Below are positions 11,240-22,718 of a stretch of DNA of 64,000 bases, one piece after another (within the stretch, counting starts at the first letter, position 1; the number at the start of each line of letters is the position of its first letter). Below the pieces are notes generated by a model. The model was given only the letters and a program-made list of their open reading frames with translations. It was not told the origin of the DNA and did not search any database. The stretch is from Rhynchosporium graminicola (Eukaryota > Ascomycota > Leotiomycetes > Helotiales > Ploettnerulaceae), in assembly GCA_900074885.1 (NCBI GenBank), contig FJUW01000005.1, positions 836,242 through 900,241 of the forward strand. The letters run 5' to 3'. The translations under genes and the position numbers were made by a program.

Positions 11240-14200
11240 ACTAGAGTAATATTGAAAGCCACACAACTCATTACTGACTTGCTGCCTTTGTCAAGGTTAG
11301 AGGGTCAAAATCTGTTTAGCCTCGGAGGTGTTTCGTCATTACAAGTACTTGTAATACCTAGATATCAGACTAATCATCTGCAGGTGCTTTCACTTAACAT
11401 GAACCGCAGCCTTAGACATCTACAATACTATCAACCGTCTCTCTCTTCCATAGTCTTACAACCTCGATTCTGCCCGCTGTTAGCCTTAACCGCATCTAAT
11501 CGTAGACGTGGCATTGCCGAGTATTCCAAGTCAACATGCGACTTCTCAAACTAGGCACCGATAGCGGTTTTGGATCACCGACGACACTATCGCAACTCCA
11601 GGGCCTTATACGATACTTTCTTGTACCTGGGGTAATGACGGTGATGATGTTACCTTCGATGATCTCATAAATGGTCGAGTGATATCGAAAACAGGATATA
11701 AGAAGTTTCAATTTTGCGTAAAGCAAACCGCTCACAATGATCTGGAATGTTTCTGGATGTAAACTTGCTGTATCAACTGTTTCGTCGGAAGTATCGCAAA
11801 GTATCAATATGATCTGTATACTTGGCGGATGTTTGGACACACGAACGGATATGTCGGAATCTGGCATCATGGGAAGTATCGTTCAAACAAAGTCAATGGT
11901 TCACCCGCGCGGCTGGAAACTGCAGGAGCTTACTACACCATCAGTGGTGGAATTATTTTGCTTGAATGGCAACCGGCTCGGTACAGTGCCCGTCAACTGA
12001 TATCCGGCATTTCATAACCCCCTACCAAAATAGCTAATCGCTACTTCGTATGTACTGATTTATATAACATACTACCGAAAAAAAATCTAATTCCGTCTAT
12101 AATAACAATTATTCGATACCACTGAACTATATAGTGTAGCCTGGACTTGTTTTAATAGTTGCTTACAGACTTCTTGCGGGTCGTGATATCGCGTCTTCGT
12201 TTCGCGTCTATTTACTAAGAAATAGCGCAATCTAAACGAATTCTCAACTTCTATTCATTTTCCTTTATGATAGGTCTTAAAGATTCTATTTATAAGTGAT
12301 TACAAGTCGTAGAAATCTAAGGTCAATCTCTAATCAAAAGCCTAATCAAAGGATATTATTTCAAGTACAGGGTAAACAGGTTTACTCGTCACGTGTTCTA
12401 CGTGACTTTAGGCGGTAATTAGGCATATGCCGGACATCAATTGGCTAGTACTGTACCAAGCAACCCCTAGAGGTACAGCTGTATTCAATCACAGGGACTC
12501 CTGTTCTCACTCTTCAAGGCAGCCTGCTTTTGGGAGTCTGGGTTCGACGTGCGAGTTTCGTGGGCTTGAAATCGGAATACTACGCCCGATGAAGATATTG
12601 CTTATTCCCTGATAGGTATTCTGGACCTTTCGATTCCATATGTCTCATTACGGCGAAGGGCGAGAGCAAGCATTACGAAGGCTGAACCGAGAACAGAGAT
12701 GCCGGCTCGACGAATTTCGGAAGATTGCCTCGCCCGGCCCCAAGCAACGGAGTGGAAATCCCAACTCGATGAACTCTGGAAGGCTATCTCGCCAAGCAAG
12801 TATTGATTCTGCAGGACGTACTGAAGGAGCGCAGTGCAGGAAGGAGCTCGCGGCTGTACTTTTCGCCCGATTCGAGGCTGTTAGCGGCCCCTTCTTCTTT
12901 TTTCAAACTTACGAGGTTGTCACAAGACTTTGACGAATCAATGTACTAAGGTCAAGAAGCGACCAATCGATGTTAAGTTGGGGCGGGTTTGGACGAGGCT
13001 GATTCAATCTCAATAAGAAGTGCTACAGCAAGTTCGTGACTTTAGGTGGTTATCGAAATCAGGTCATGTATGGCTTTCTTGATTCTCTGTTAGCCTAATT
13101 AAATAAAGTTCTGAAACCGTTTCGTTGACTTTCTATTCTCGTTGCGAGGTGAAGCCCTTGCCCTCACCAGCCATTCTTTCCTGAAATCGATAGGCAACTT
13201 CAAGACTCTACTCAAGTCATAGTCTAGATTTGCGCCACCATTAGTTTTACTTGAATCAGTAAATAAGAGACGCCCTACTACCCTTTCATCTTTGTTGAGA
13301 TCGTAATGCCAGCTATCAAATCGACATTGGTACCTGGGCCTACCAGAAAATTAGTTCCCGGCGGGATCTCCGATCATTCGTCGAATCAAATCACCTACGT
13401 ATACCTGTGTACTTTCTAAACTCTAGTCAGGCAGGACACTGTCTAGATCTAACAGGTCAAAGTATATTGTGTTGTGCATAACCTTACACCGATTATGTAC
13501 TCACCCTCATATTGCGGAAAGCGACGTTTCCGGATTCGCCACGTATAAGGTCCACACTGCTGTGAGCAAAAAAATCGATTGTCCTACAACTCAAAACTCA
13601 CGTACGAAGAACCGCGTCTTGGACATGCGGGATATTAAGTGGATTCAACTTTGATACGAGGCTGGGGAACGTCGTCTCCGGCGAAGAGAAGACAGACAGG
13701 CTTGCACACTTCAATGTCGTAAATTACCAAAGTTACCAGAACACTCCATGACATCAAATAAGGCGATCATTGAATGTCATATAATTATTTGATGATTTCA
13801 ATGGGGTGACAACTTGAAGAAACGAGTTTAATACGGGTTTTTAAGTGATTATCTTGACCGAGACGAAGTGGCTTAGTGTCGATAGTCAGCTACTTATTTC
13901 CTTCCCATATCTCTCTCATAGTACTCATATTAACAATTCCACCGCTTCTTCGAGCCTACCATACTATTCATAGTTACAGATGTTAGACATTCGCTCTGCT
14001 TTCGCACAGAAGCTGCATGGCTCCCTCCGACTCGACGACCTCCAAAAGGCTACCTGTTTCGCCCGTCGCTAAGCGATTATTCATTCCTCAAGATATCATG
14101 ACGGACGGTAGTTCGGGATCAGGCTTGCGGGATCAAGCTTTCGGCTGTCCTTTTCGCCGATTCAAGGCTGCTAGCGGCACCATCTTCCGATTTAACAATA

Positions 14201-14346
14201 TGGCTCTGGGATGCAGCAACTGGGACATCGCTGCACACGCTCAAGCACAGTGAAACTGTAATATAAGCTAAGTTCTCGCCTAACTCAAAACTACAAGCTT
14301 CAATTTCTCGTGTTGAAAACACAATGTCGCCCTGGGACGTGCGTGC

Positions 14347-14384
14347 CATATTCTTTTATACTCATCCCAAAGCGAATCAATTGG
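14347..14384 (+). pseudogene. possible relic of the 15.1 kb orphan gene
   Basis: This short plus-strand segment reads YSFILIPKR in one frame. It aligns base by base with the minus-strand segment 15590-15552 of the orphan gene, which reads YSFVLIPKR, and most differences are transitions. Similarity fades on both sides. It is best read as a decayed fragment of a duplicated copy, in inverted orientation. The match is short, so chance is not fully excluded. Confidence 0.35.
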
Positions 14385-15059
14385 AACATCATTACGTTCA
14401 AGATATTAATATTTTTGATAATTTTTAAGGAATTGTTTGACCCGATTACATATCTGCTAGTTTCCATGAGGTTTTACGTTGCTCTGAGGCTTTTTGTCCC
14501 TGTTGCGAGGTTTAAGCGAGCATCTTCGCTTGGAAAGTAAACAAATGCACAACTTTCACCTGTAACATTTCACCCTCACATCAATACTTTCTTGCAACCC
14601 ATCAGAAATCCAATTGAATATCATAAACAATCATCCAATCATTTTCACACAGAATCTGTATACTTCCACTACCTCATGCACTCACCCTAGACTGGATCTC
14701 TCAGCGATCCCTACGCTTAATTTAGAGCCTCCTGGCTTCTTGAGCCACCTATTTGATGAATGAAACAATAGACTTACATTCCTTCTTCGTGTTTCCATAA
14801 TCTAATTACTTAGCTCTGATATAAGAACGGTTACATATGGCTTTACATTATAGGCACCAGTGCCGATGACGATTGGTGATGCGAGTAAATGGACATGAAG
14901 ATTAATCTAGAGGGTAGTGGGTTGGCGGAGAGGTAGTTCCGCAGATTGGAAGAGGTGAAGGTTATGAATTACATATAATATGCGGTATGTTGTTATATAC
15001 AGAGCAGCATGGGAAGTTTCTCACACAGAATATCGTGCCTCGACCATGAGCTTGTTCTT

Positions 15060-15722
15060 CTATTCGATATCTATCAAAACAAATCCTTCCTTGTCCTCCC
15101 GATCTACCAGCACAATACCTGATTTCTCGTTCTGAACAGCAACTTGTGTCTTATTCCACTCCTCTAAATCTTTGCGAAACTGCCAAACAGTTCCGGACAA
15201 AGCCACGGACAACCCTGGACTTCTCCCAAGCAAATCCCGGAACTCCTCTGCAATAATGCTCTTCCCGTACCTATGGCGCATTCTTGCGACTTCAAGTACC
15301 CTCTCGATGAAGGAATCATTCTCCAGATGCCCCCAGGATAATTCGTGGCGAACTGCTCCATTGTCTCCAAACATGCCAGCGTCCTCCATCATCCTGAACT
15401 TCGTGTCCAAATACAACATGAAATCGTCAGTGCCGTATATTCCGCCTCCAATCCATGGAAAACACATGTCCATCATCTTTTCGTTTCGTTTGTGTGGCTC
15501 GGTTTGTGCGAGCTGGTCGAGGATTCTCCTTCTCTCCCCCAGTCGGATTAACCACATGAATCGTTTCGGAATGAGTACGAAGGAATATGACAGGATGAAA
15601 AGCCATGTTAGCAGCACAAGGATGTTGACCAACACGGCAACCCAGTACATGGAGGGATCCGCTTGGTGGAGAGAAATCGGGCGCAGGTTACCCTGATTGT
15701 AAAGGAGGCGGAACAAGCACAT
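15060..15722 (-). CDS. orphan single-pass membrane protein, 220 aa
   Basis: A single-exon open frame of 220 codons starts with ATG at 15722. I recognise no family. Residues about 25-50 are strongly hydrophobic (a MYWVAVLVNILVLLTWLFIL segment, then SYSFVLIPKR) and would span the membrane once. The rest is soluble, charged and rich in Trp, Arg, Asp and Glu. It looks helical, with a predicted cytosolic segment around RMRHRYGKSIIAEEFRDLLG and an acidic C-terminus ending in DIE. The frame length and the amphipathic, non-random composition support a real gene. An extra upstream exon cannot be excluded. It borders the repeat-rich desert, and a fragment of a second copy seems to lie 1.2 kb away, so it may belong to a lineage-specific, duplicating family. 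Confidence 0.6.
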   Translation of the reverse strand: MCLFRLLYNQGNLRPISLHQADPSMYWVAVLVNILVLLTWLFILSYSFVLIPKRFMWLIRLGERRRILDQLAQTEPHKRNEKMMDMCFPWIGGGIYGTDDFMLYLDTKFRMMEDAGMFGDNGAVRHELSWGHLENDSFIERVLEVARMRHRYGKSIIAEEFRDLLGRSPGLSVALSGTVWQFRKDLEEWNKTQVAVQNEKSGIVLVDREDKEGFVLIDIE

Positions 15723-17225
15723 TTTGAATCTTGTGGTATGAAATGTAAGTTAACTTTAACACTTAGGGCTGTTTGATTATGATTGAGCACTTTGTTTCAA
15801 AGCGTCAGAACTGAGGGCAGGGAGAACTTACTGTCTGTCTGGAGGACACTTCTTTCTCTGAAATTCCCTGAAAGGCAGGCAGAAGTAGAGAACTACCTTT
15901 TTTCTCCAGATTCGACTGTGGGATTGAGAAGAACTGGAAAGTTGTTCGCAGGTGATTCGAAAGATTAAATATTCATGAATGATGGTCGGTGGCTGGTTAA
16001 ACCTGCCGGACCATGGCTTAGTCTGAAAATAATGGACCTCGAATCTTGGTACCGAGAGACAACTTTCATACGCCAAGCCACGATTGGAAAGGGCAAATTC
16101 CGACGACGTTAGAACGAGGCTGACCCAGTAAAGTAAGACATCTTCTGGAATTGGAACGTCGTTGTTAGAGTCCTGAAGAAGTTTCTTGACTGTAGAATCT
16201 TGTAGTGATGCATTTGATACCTGAGCTCAGATGTTTAGTGATGTACATTCATAAATTCATGACATTGAATACTCCCTGTCGGTCGAATCGAGATCCCAGG
16301 CCTTCTAATTGAAGGGATGAAATGACACAGTTTCGGGACGAGATAATATCATAATGAAAAGTTCATGTACCCTATCTGGGTCTCATTAATGTACTGCAAC
16401 AGTTTTATGACTTTGAAATCGATTTGGGACGTAAGAGATTGATTCATTCTTGTCAGTTCTCCTTTCACAGAGAAAAAAATTTGCATAGCAGCCTTAAATA
16501 GATGGGCCTGGCCCTCTTCTTTTGGAGACGAAAACACGTGATCTGGTCCGTTTTGGAAGAATGAATTCTTTTCACTTCGAGGTTACAAAAGCTTTAGAAC
16601 ACCTGATATCTACCCTCATTCATTTCACGGCGAATTACCTGCGATTTGATTGAACAAAGTGCGTAGATGTAGCAGGGGTTAGCATGTAGGCACGTCCAAT
16701 GGGAAATGCTAGAAAAACCATACGAACTCCGGGATCTAGAAAATCGCCTCTGAAAAAACATAGTCGCATGTTTTCCTTATAAAAGTCTCTGAAATAGGCG
16801 AGTTTTTTGAACTGCACCACCCCTAGCGAAATTCTACCGGGCCAAGTAATGATGAGACGAACATCTGATTTACATGATTTGATTAATACAATGCCTGAAG
16901 CTCCTAAGCGACATTCCAATCACAGCTCAATCGTCAGTGACAGTGCCTATGAGGATTGCAACTTGAACGCAAGCTTCTGGGATTTTCCATCCTTCTATCT
17001 GTGGTTGTGTGTGCTTGGGCACTTTCCTGCAGTATTATCCTGATGAGTCATGGTAAGTCTGTTTACCGTGTTATCAGCGCAAAAGTGAGATATAAATTGT
17101 ACTCGTAATGCTTTGAAATCGTCTTTAGAAGCTTGAAGCTACATAAAAGGCCATTTTTTTTGTCTTTCAGCATACTTCATAAATCATCAAATTCGTGTAA
17201 TAAACCTCTCTCGCCCTCCTACACT
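15723..17225. other. intergenic, no supported gene
   Basis: AT-richer DNA lies between the 5' end of the orphan gene and the 3' end of the NRAMP gene. Open frames are short and match nothing recognisable. No tRNA or obvious repeat was found. Confidence 0.5.
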
Positions 17226-18967
17226 CTAATCAGGCTGAACAATGCCCAGCCCAAGAAGAGTCAGAGTAGCAATATTCATGAAGGCAATGATAACCCAGAT
17301 AATCCCTCCGGCGATGGCAGTCGGCCAATTATTAGCCATGCTAACCTTCGGATTCTCTGCCTCAACTCTCTCAATATCACCCTCGCCCAATACTTCAAAG
17401 GTCTCTACACTAGCTGCACTCTCTGTTTCCACCATCATGTATTTGTTGAAGTTTGTATACCAGATAAGTGGAAAAGTCAAGAAGATCAAGGCAACGGAAA
17501 GAACAACGTTGGCTCCATTTAGTGCGGCTGCTACACCGTCACGTCCCAACACGGCGGCGATGATGATACCAGGGATTAGTGCCGTAACTCGAGTTATCAG
17601 ACGGCGATAGAAGGGGCGGATAGTCCAATTGAAGGCGCCCTCGAAAACCATTTGACCTGCCATGGTAGCTACAATACCTGCACTTATTCCCGAGAATAGC
17701 AAGGACAAGGCGAATATAGTACCAGCAGCCTTGGAAATGGTGTCCTGAAAGAGATCGTACATGCCCCAAAGATCGGCTTCTCCTGCCTCCTCAGTCAAAG
17801 ATGCAGCGGCAATGATGAGAATTGCTGAGTTGACGAAGACTGAGATGATGAAGAGTGTTACGATGAGCTCGGCAATTGAATAGTTCATACATGCTTTGAT
17901 AGCCGATAGTGATGGCTTGTATAGCTTGAGTGCAGATGACTTAGGACTGTTGAAAGTCTCTTTATACGTATCGTTTCTGACATCGAATTCCCGAAGTCGA
18001 GGTTGAGCGAGACCAGTTCCTAGGTAGATTGTATGTGGCATTAGAGTGCCTCCTAGGATGGCGCATGATTGGTAAAGTCTGTAAAAGATTAGCTCGGCAA
18101 GAAACAGAAATGTAACTAGGGGACGCTTTTTACCCTTCGCCCTTGAATACAGCCTTCGATGGCAAGAAGCCCTTAAAAACATGTCCCACCGGCGTGTCCT
18201 TAATGTAAGAGAGTTCGATGCAGAAACAGATGAAGATTGCAGCAACGAAAGCCCCCACAAACAATTCGAACAATCGAAGTCCTCTCATTGAACCATCTGG
18301 TCGGTAGAAGTAGAGGATGAAAAGTGTGTCCACGATCGATAGGGCACAGCCAGCCGTCAAAGGAATTTTGGGAACGAGAATGTTGATAGCAATCGCGGTA
18401 CCAATAACTTGACCAATATCGGTTGCTATGATCGATGCCTCTGCAACAAACCAGAGTCCAATGTTGAGCCATCTAGGCAGATAAGCCTTATTCATCTGAG
18501 CCAAATCCATCCCAGTGACCGAGCCAAGCTTGACTGAGAGAGACTGTGGCAAGATCAGGATGGAGCTGTAGAACAACAGACACAGAACTTACCTGTAGGA
18601 ATATCGCGATCAGATTCGAAACCAGCACCATAAACAAGAGCTTGAATTTGAACTGGACGCCCGACGAGATAGAGGTTTGAAAGTTGTCGGGATCAATGTA
18701 CGCCACACTGATAATACCTGCAGGGCCAACGAATTTGCCAAACTTTACCAAGACTCCAGCGTACTTCCGTATGCTTTGTTTCGAGAACACATCTCCAAGA
18801 TTTCTCGCGTAGTCTCCTAGATGAGGTCGTCGCCGCTCTGATTCTTGGATTTCCACAACAAGCTCGTTACTGCCCATCTTCTCGCACATGATTCGAGCAT
18901 TATCTTTCACATCTATTGCTGGTTCAGAGTGGGAGACATGCTCAACCTTGTCAATATTCGAAGCCAT
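17226..18967 (-). CDS. NRAMP/SMF-type divalent metal transporter
   Basis: NRAMP proteins are proton-coupled importers of Mn2+, Fe2+ and related ions. Three exons, 18967-18593, 18543-18134 and 18078-17226, sum to 546 codons (545 residues). Introns are 49 and 55 bp with GT-AG ends. A polar N-terminal tail of about 70 residues precedes the LeuT-fold core. The TM1 metal-site motif reads AYIDPDNFQT, where the usual form is DPGN. The TM6 motif reads GGTLMPHTIYLGTG, with the conserved Met-Pro-His. Further hydrophobic helices run to the C-terminus. The Asp and Asn of TM1 and the Met of TM6, which bind metal in the family, are kept, but the residue three before that Met is Gly where Ala or Cys is usual. 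It is divergent from the exchanger gene at 20.7 kb. Membrane location (plasma, vacuolar or endosomal) cannot be told from sequence. Confidence 0.95.
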
Positions 18968-20659
18968 TGAATGGTCAGGGCAGGAACCACGGCAGTAGAG
19001 TGTCGTGGCAGTTACGATTGATAGGCCAAACAGAAAATCTCTGGGAGCCTTAACATTTCATACCAAAACTTGAAGACAAAAGAGCAGCAAGGAGAAAGAT
19101 GCTCCGCAAGCCAAAAGATTAGATAGTGGGAGCAACGTGATGGTATTTAGACCAGTCATGTCTAGCATCGGGTTCTGCTCATGCACGATACCCCTGGGTA
19201 CTTCGCGATACCCAACCACGCGATGTACCATAAAGACTGCCCTACCCAGATATCAACTGTACATGAAATGACAAGAACCTAGTTTGTATACAGAGAACAA
19301 ATGCACTCGAGTGCACCGTACGTCTGCTTTTTTTTTCTTTTTTTTGTTTTGGCGCGCAACAGGATGGACCAGAAATGGAGAAACTGTCGGTCCAACCAGC
19401 CCAGCCGTCCTTGCTGCCAGCTTTCCTCTCCTTGATGTAAGCCAACGGCGTTGAGCTGGATATTGTCAGCTGCAGGTTCTCGACGCCACACTGAGCATGG
19501 ATCGGATCAGATTTCTCGGGTCAGATCTAGAACAATTGACAGATGTGGCCTCCCGGAAAGATCAATCCAACCTCCGAATTCGTATTGGTGGCACAGCATC
19601 TGAATTATCGATCTTCCTTTTCTGGTCTAGCAGCACCCAGAATTGTGACCACCCTGGAAGCATGCAATCTGTGAGTCTCAGGCTCAGGACAACAATAACG
19701 CGATTGACAGGAGGCAGGGCAGGATGATAAGTAGCAAGGGCGAGAAGTCTTCTAATACCATCATATCCCTGGCTCTAGGTTTCTGATATCCAGTCTCGAG
19801 GCTCGTAATCAGAAAATATGTCCGAAACTGGCGAAGCTGATATTATCTCACTCGGTCAAGAGAATGGTAAATCATTTTGGTAACTTGAATATCTTTTTAC
19901 ATCAAAGCTATATATGGTTTTCGCGACAATACTATGTTAATTTAGTCAAGTTCTGAAAAGCCTCCTTGAATCTGAAGTGTTCTATAGCGGAGCGGGCAGT
20001 CTAGCTAGGTAGGTTCTGTTTACTTATATAAGTAGCATCTAGATCTAGTTCTAGAGAGGGCTCCGAGAAAGCTACAATAGAAGAGGGAAGCCTATAAGCA
20101 TAAATTGTCAGTGCGTAGCCCACTCCCGCTCTACATGCCCTTCCCTGACTTCCCGGACCCTGAAGACGTGCACTTCCGCTCTATCAAATCGTGTACAATA
20201 CTTATAAGGCGGTTGTCGGACTAGTTGTCCGACTATTTCAAGTATTGCATGCATTATACCCTTGCTTTAAGCATGCCTCTCCTGGAGGTCGCGGCTGAGA
20301 CAGAGATTGAGGACAATCTGGCGTTTGGGGCGTTTACTCGACAAGCAGTACATATGATTGAAGCTCCTTCACACCTAGTTGAGTATGAGTATCAGTTGCC
20401 CCTATCGCATCATGATCCCTTCTGCGATTCATGAGCTTTCTATATAATTTTCTCATTATTACGTTTCGCAAATATCCTTTAATTCTCCAAGTATCTGTCG
20501 CTTTCAGCAGGCTATCGGTTCCACGTTGTAGCTGAGCTTCCCAGTTTGGGTGTCCCTGATTTGAGCAGGTGTGACTCTCCAAGTGGCGTTGAGCTCTGCC
20601 CCAACCTGTCATGGATACAGCTCTCACGACAATTCGACGACAAAATCTAGGTGCCCAAG
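18968..20659. promoter_or_regulatory. shared divergent upstream region of NRAMP and exchanger genes
   Basis: About 1.7 kb separates the two start codons of oppositely transcribed metal-ion transporter genes, so both promoters must lie here. A poly-T run is at about 19327-19347. One short ATG frame at 19819 ends in a GT-like donor but leads to no recognisable exon. No specific regulatory site is proven. Confidence 0.5.
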
Positions 20660-21963
20660 ATGGTCAACACTGATAATGTTGTGTTTAACATCGCAGCCTT
20701 CACTGGAGGGCTGTTCGTTCTCGAATTTGGCGCAGACAAGTTCATCGACCACACAGCCAAGATAGCATCACGAACAGGAGTCCCACCTACGCTAATTGCA
20801 CTCTTGACAGCTGGAGCAGAATGGGAAGAAGTGAGTTCTTCTATCAATTGTTCACGGACAACATACTCATATTATCACAGCTGGTGGTAGTAGTAGCAGC
20901 CATCTCCCAAAGACAATCACCCCTCGCCCTAGGAAATATCCTTGGGAGCAGTATATCGAACATCTTGGGCGCCTTCTCACTCGGCTTGATCTTCTCTCCA
21001 TCCGCGATAACCTTCGATCGGTCCGCGAAAATATATACAGGGATTCTGCTTGGCTTGACAACCTTCTTCTCGATATTCATCCTCTTCTGCGAATCTCTTG
21101 GTAGGATTGGAGGCGGATTGTTGCTCGTTATATTCGTGCTGTACTTCATATCTATCGCTTGGGCAATCTACAAGGGTACTGTGTCTCCCCCAGTGGACTC
21201 AGACACCGATTCGGATAGCGACTCCTCTGATGATTCGGAATCGGACTCGGATTCTGAGAATGACAAGGACTCCGTGCCCATGAAGGAGAAGCCAATGCAC
21301 AGGAACAACCATCTCCAAGTACGCAGAAACTCTACCTCGAGCAATTCATCCACACTCCGCGATCTCGAAAGCGGACAACATACAGGCGCTCCACCATCAC
21401 CCGCAAATCCACCAGACCAACACGATCATAACGGGCTCCACAAGGATATATTCGACGACATCGACCTCTCGCCTATACAGACCATTAAAAGTGGAGGCCA
21501 CAGCAACATTTACCACATCACACATCTTTCATTCGGCTTCCTGGCACTCTCACTAAGTGGCTACATCCTCTCCCACAGCGTCACCACCCTCTCCACTGAA
21601 TTCTCGCTCTCCTCCTCTCTGCTCGGCATAACCCTTCTCTCATTCGCGACCACCCTCCCTGAGAAAGTCGTCTCAATTTTCTCCGCCAAACGCGGTGAGA
21701 CAGGTATCGTGGTAGCCAATACAGCTGGCTCCAATATCTTCCTCGTCACACTATGCGCAGGCGTCCTATATCTCACAGGGGACATCGCGAGTTTGAAAGG
21801 CAGCGTTACATTGTTCGAGATTGGCACCATGTGGGCAAGTAGTGTGGTGTTATTTGGGATCGTGATGCTCGGTGGCAGAAGGTGGATGGGCTGGGCATTA
21901 TTCGCGGCGTACATTGCTTTTATTGTCTGTGAGTTTACTCTTGTTCGGGATATTGATGTTTAA
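20660..21963 (+). CDS. sodium/calcium exchanger family (CaCA) membrane protein
   Basis: A cation/Ca2+ antiporter with both alpha repeats. Exons 20660-20830 and 20881-21963 join across a 50 bp GTGAGT...CACAG intron to give 417 residues. The intron falls inside alpha-repeat 1, which reads AGAEWEELVVVVAAISQ and then ALGNILGSSISNILG (the GNxxGSxxxN ion-site motif). Alpha-repeat 2 reads LLSFATTLPEKVVSIFSAKR and then VVANTAGSNIFLVTL. Between them lies a long cytosolic loop with a dense Asp/Ser tract (residues about 157-178) and Ser/Thr/Pro-rich sequence, a likely target for casein kinase 2 or for ion binding. I chose ATG at 20660 because the reading upstream starts only with GTG. The length and arrangement resemble the small YrbG/NCX-like fungal exchangers. 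The transported ion is inferred from family only. Confidence 0.9.
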
Positions 21964-22718
21964 GGAGTGTAAGTGATATGTGGAAAGCTATCGGTGTATC
22001 TGTAACCATAGGTAGAATCAATGAATGCACACGCATGCCTCGACCTCAGCTCTCCCTGCTTCCTCCACGACATACCTATACAAGGAAGCGTCTCATTTAG
22101 TCACTAAGCGAGGCTAGGCCAGATCGTGTAGGTGAAGCGATGTGAGGACCTCGACGTAAGTACAACATCTCAGATTATTGCCCTATCAATGTCATCAAGA
22201 AGTCGGATGACATTGAAGAATCAACCCGGGTAGTTTTCTTTGGTATTCTCGTGACTTGAGTATCGTGTTACGATCTTGAGTTTACATGGCACTCATATCA
22301 CGGGGAATCGAACTCTGCATTCTGAAGCGTCAAAGCGATATTCTTGGCAATACATGATGTGAGTAGTTCAACCAGGATATTATCCTGTTTCTTTAATGCT
22401 GCATGTCGATCAACACTCTCAAAACCTCGGATCCTCGTGTTATTATCACCTTGAGACTTGTTCGGCAGCAAGTTGTCTACGTATCCTCCAATGCCATGTT
22501 TGCACTTGAAAAACGACTAGCACTGAGGCACATGCATGTTCACAACACGAAAAAGAAAGTGACATTTGAGTGCAGGGCACATCAATTGTTAACAAGAATG
22601 CACAAGTTAAGCACAAAGCAATCTAGTTTGTCGTAAACAACCTCACCATGTAACTTTAAACCCTGTTGCACAGTGTCCATACCAAACACTACGTCCTGCA
22701 AAAGAGCAATTAACTCCT
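21964..22718. other. intergenic with hairpin and tRNA-like relic
   Basis: The space between the convergent exchanger and aspartic protease genes. It holds a perfect 11-bp inverted repeat (22186-22196 and 22206-22216) and a 72 bp minus-strand segment resembling a degenerate tRNA (22292-22363). No coding region is supported. Confidence 0.5.
22292..22363 (-). pseudogene. tRNA-like relic, possibly tRNA-Gln(UUG)
   Basis: On the minus strand the 72 bp segment is bounded by CTCACATCA and TGATATGAG, which pair with one mismatch like an acceptor stem. A TTCGATT T-loop is followed by CCCCG exactly next to that stem, and CTTTGAC looks like a Gln anticodon loop. The 5' side of the T stem is CAGAG where CGGGG would pair, that is, two G-to-A changes. 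The D arm is not recognisable and the anticodon stem pairs poorly. It is most likely a decayed tRNA or tRNA-derived element, and not a working gene. Confidence 0.3.

Larger units (their letters stand above)
9955..15059. other. 5.1 kb gene desert with diverged repeat relics
   Basis: No intact gene can be supported between TOM70 and the orphan gene at 15.1 kb. The stretch contains two related inverted-repeat elements (10998-11239). It also has short coding-like repeats around 12709-12900 and 14027-14190 that resemble each other with many transitions. A fragment near 14347-14384 resembles part of the neighbouring orphan gene. This looks like decayed duplicated DNA or transposon remains. Mutation by RIP is possible but needs a dinucleotide count. 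Confidence 0.5.

Noticed and set aside
19819..19868. ATG frame followed by a GT donor upstream of the exchanger
   Set aside because: It reads MSETGEADIISLGQEN and then stops at a possible donor, but no following exon with a family motif could be found.
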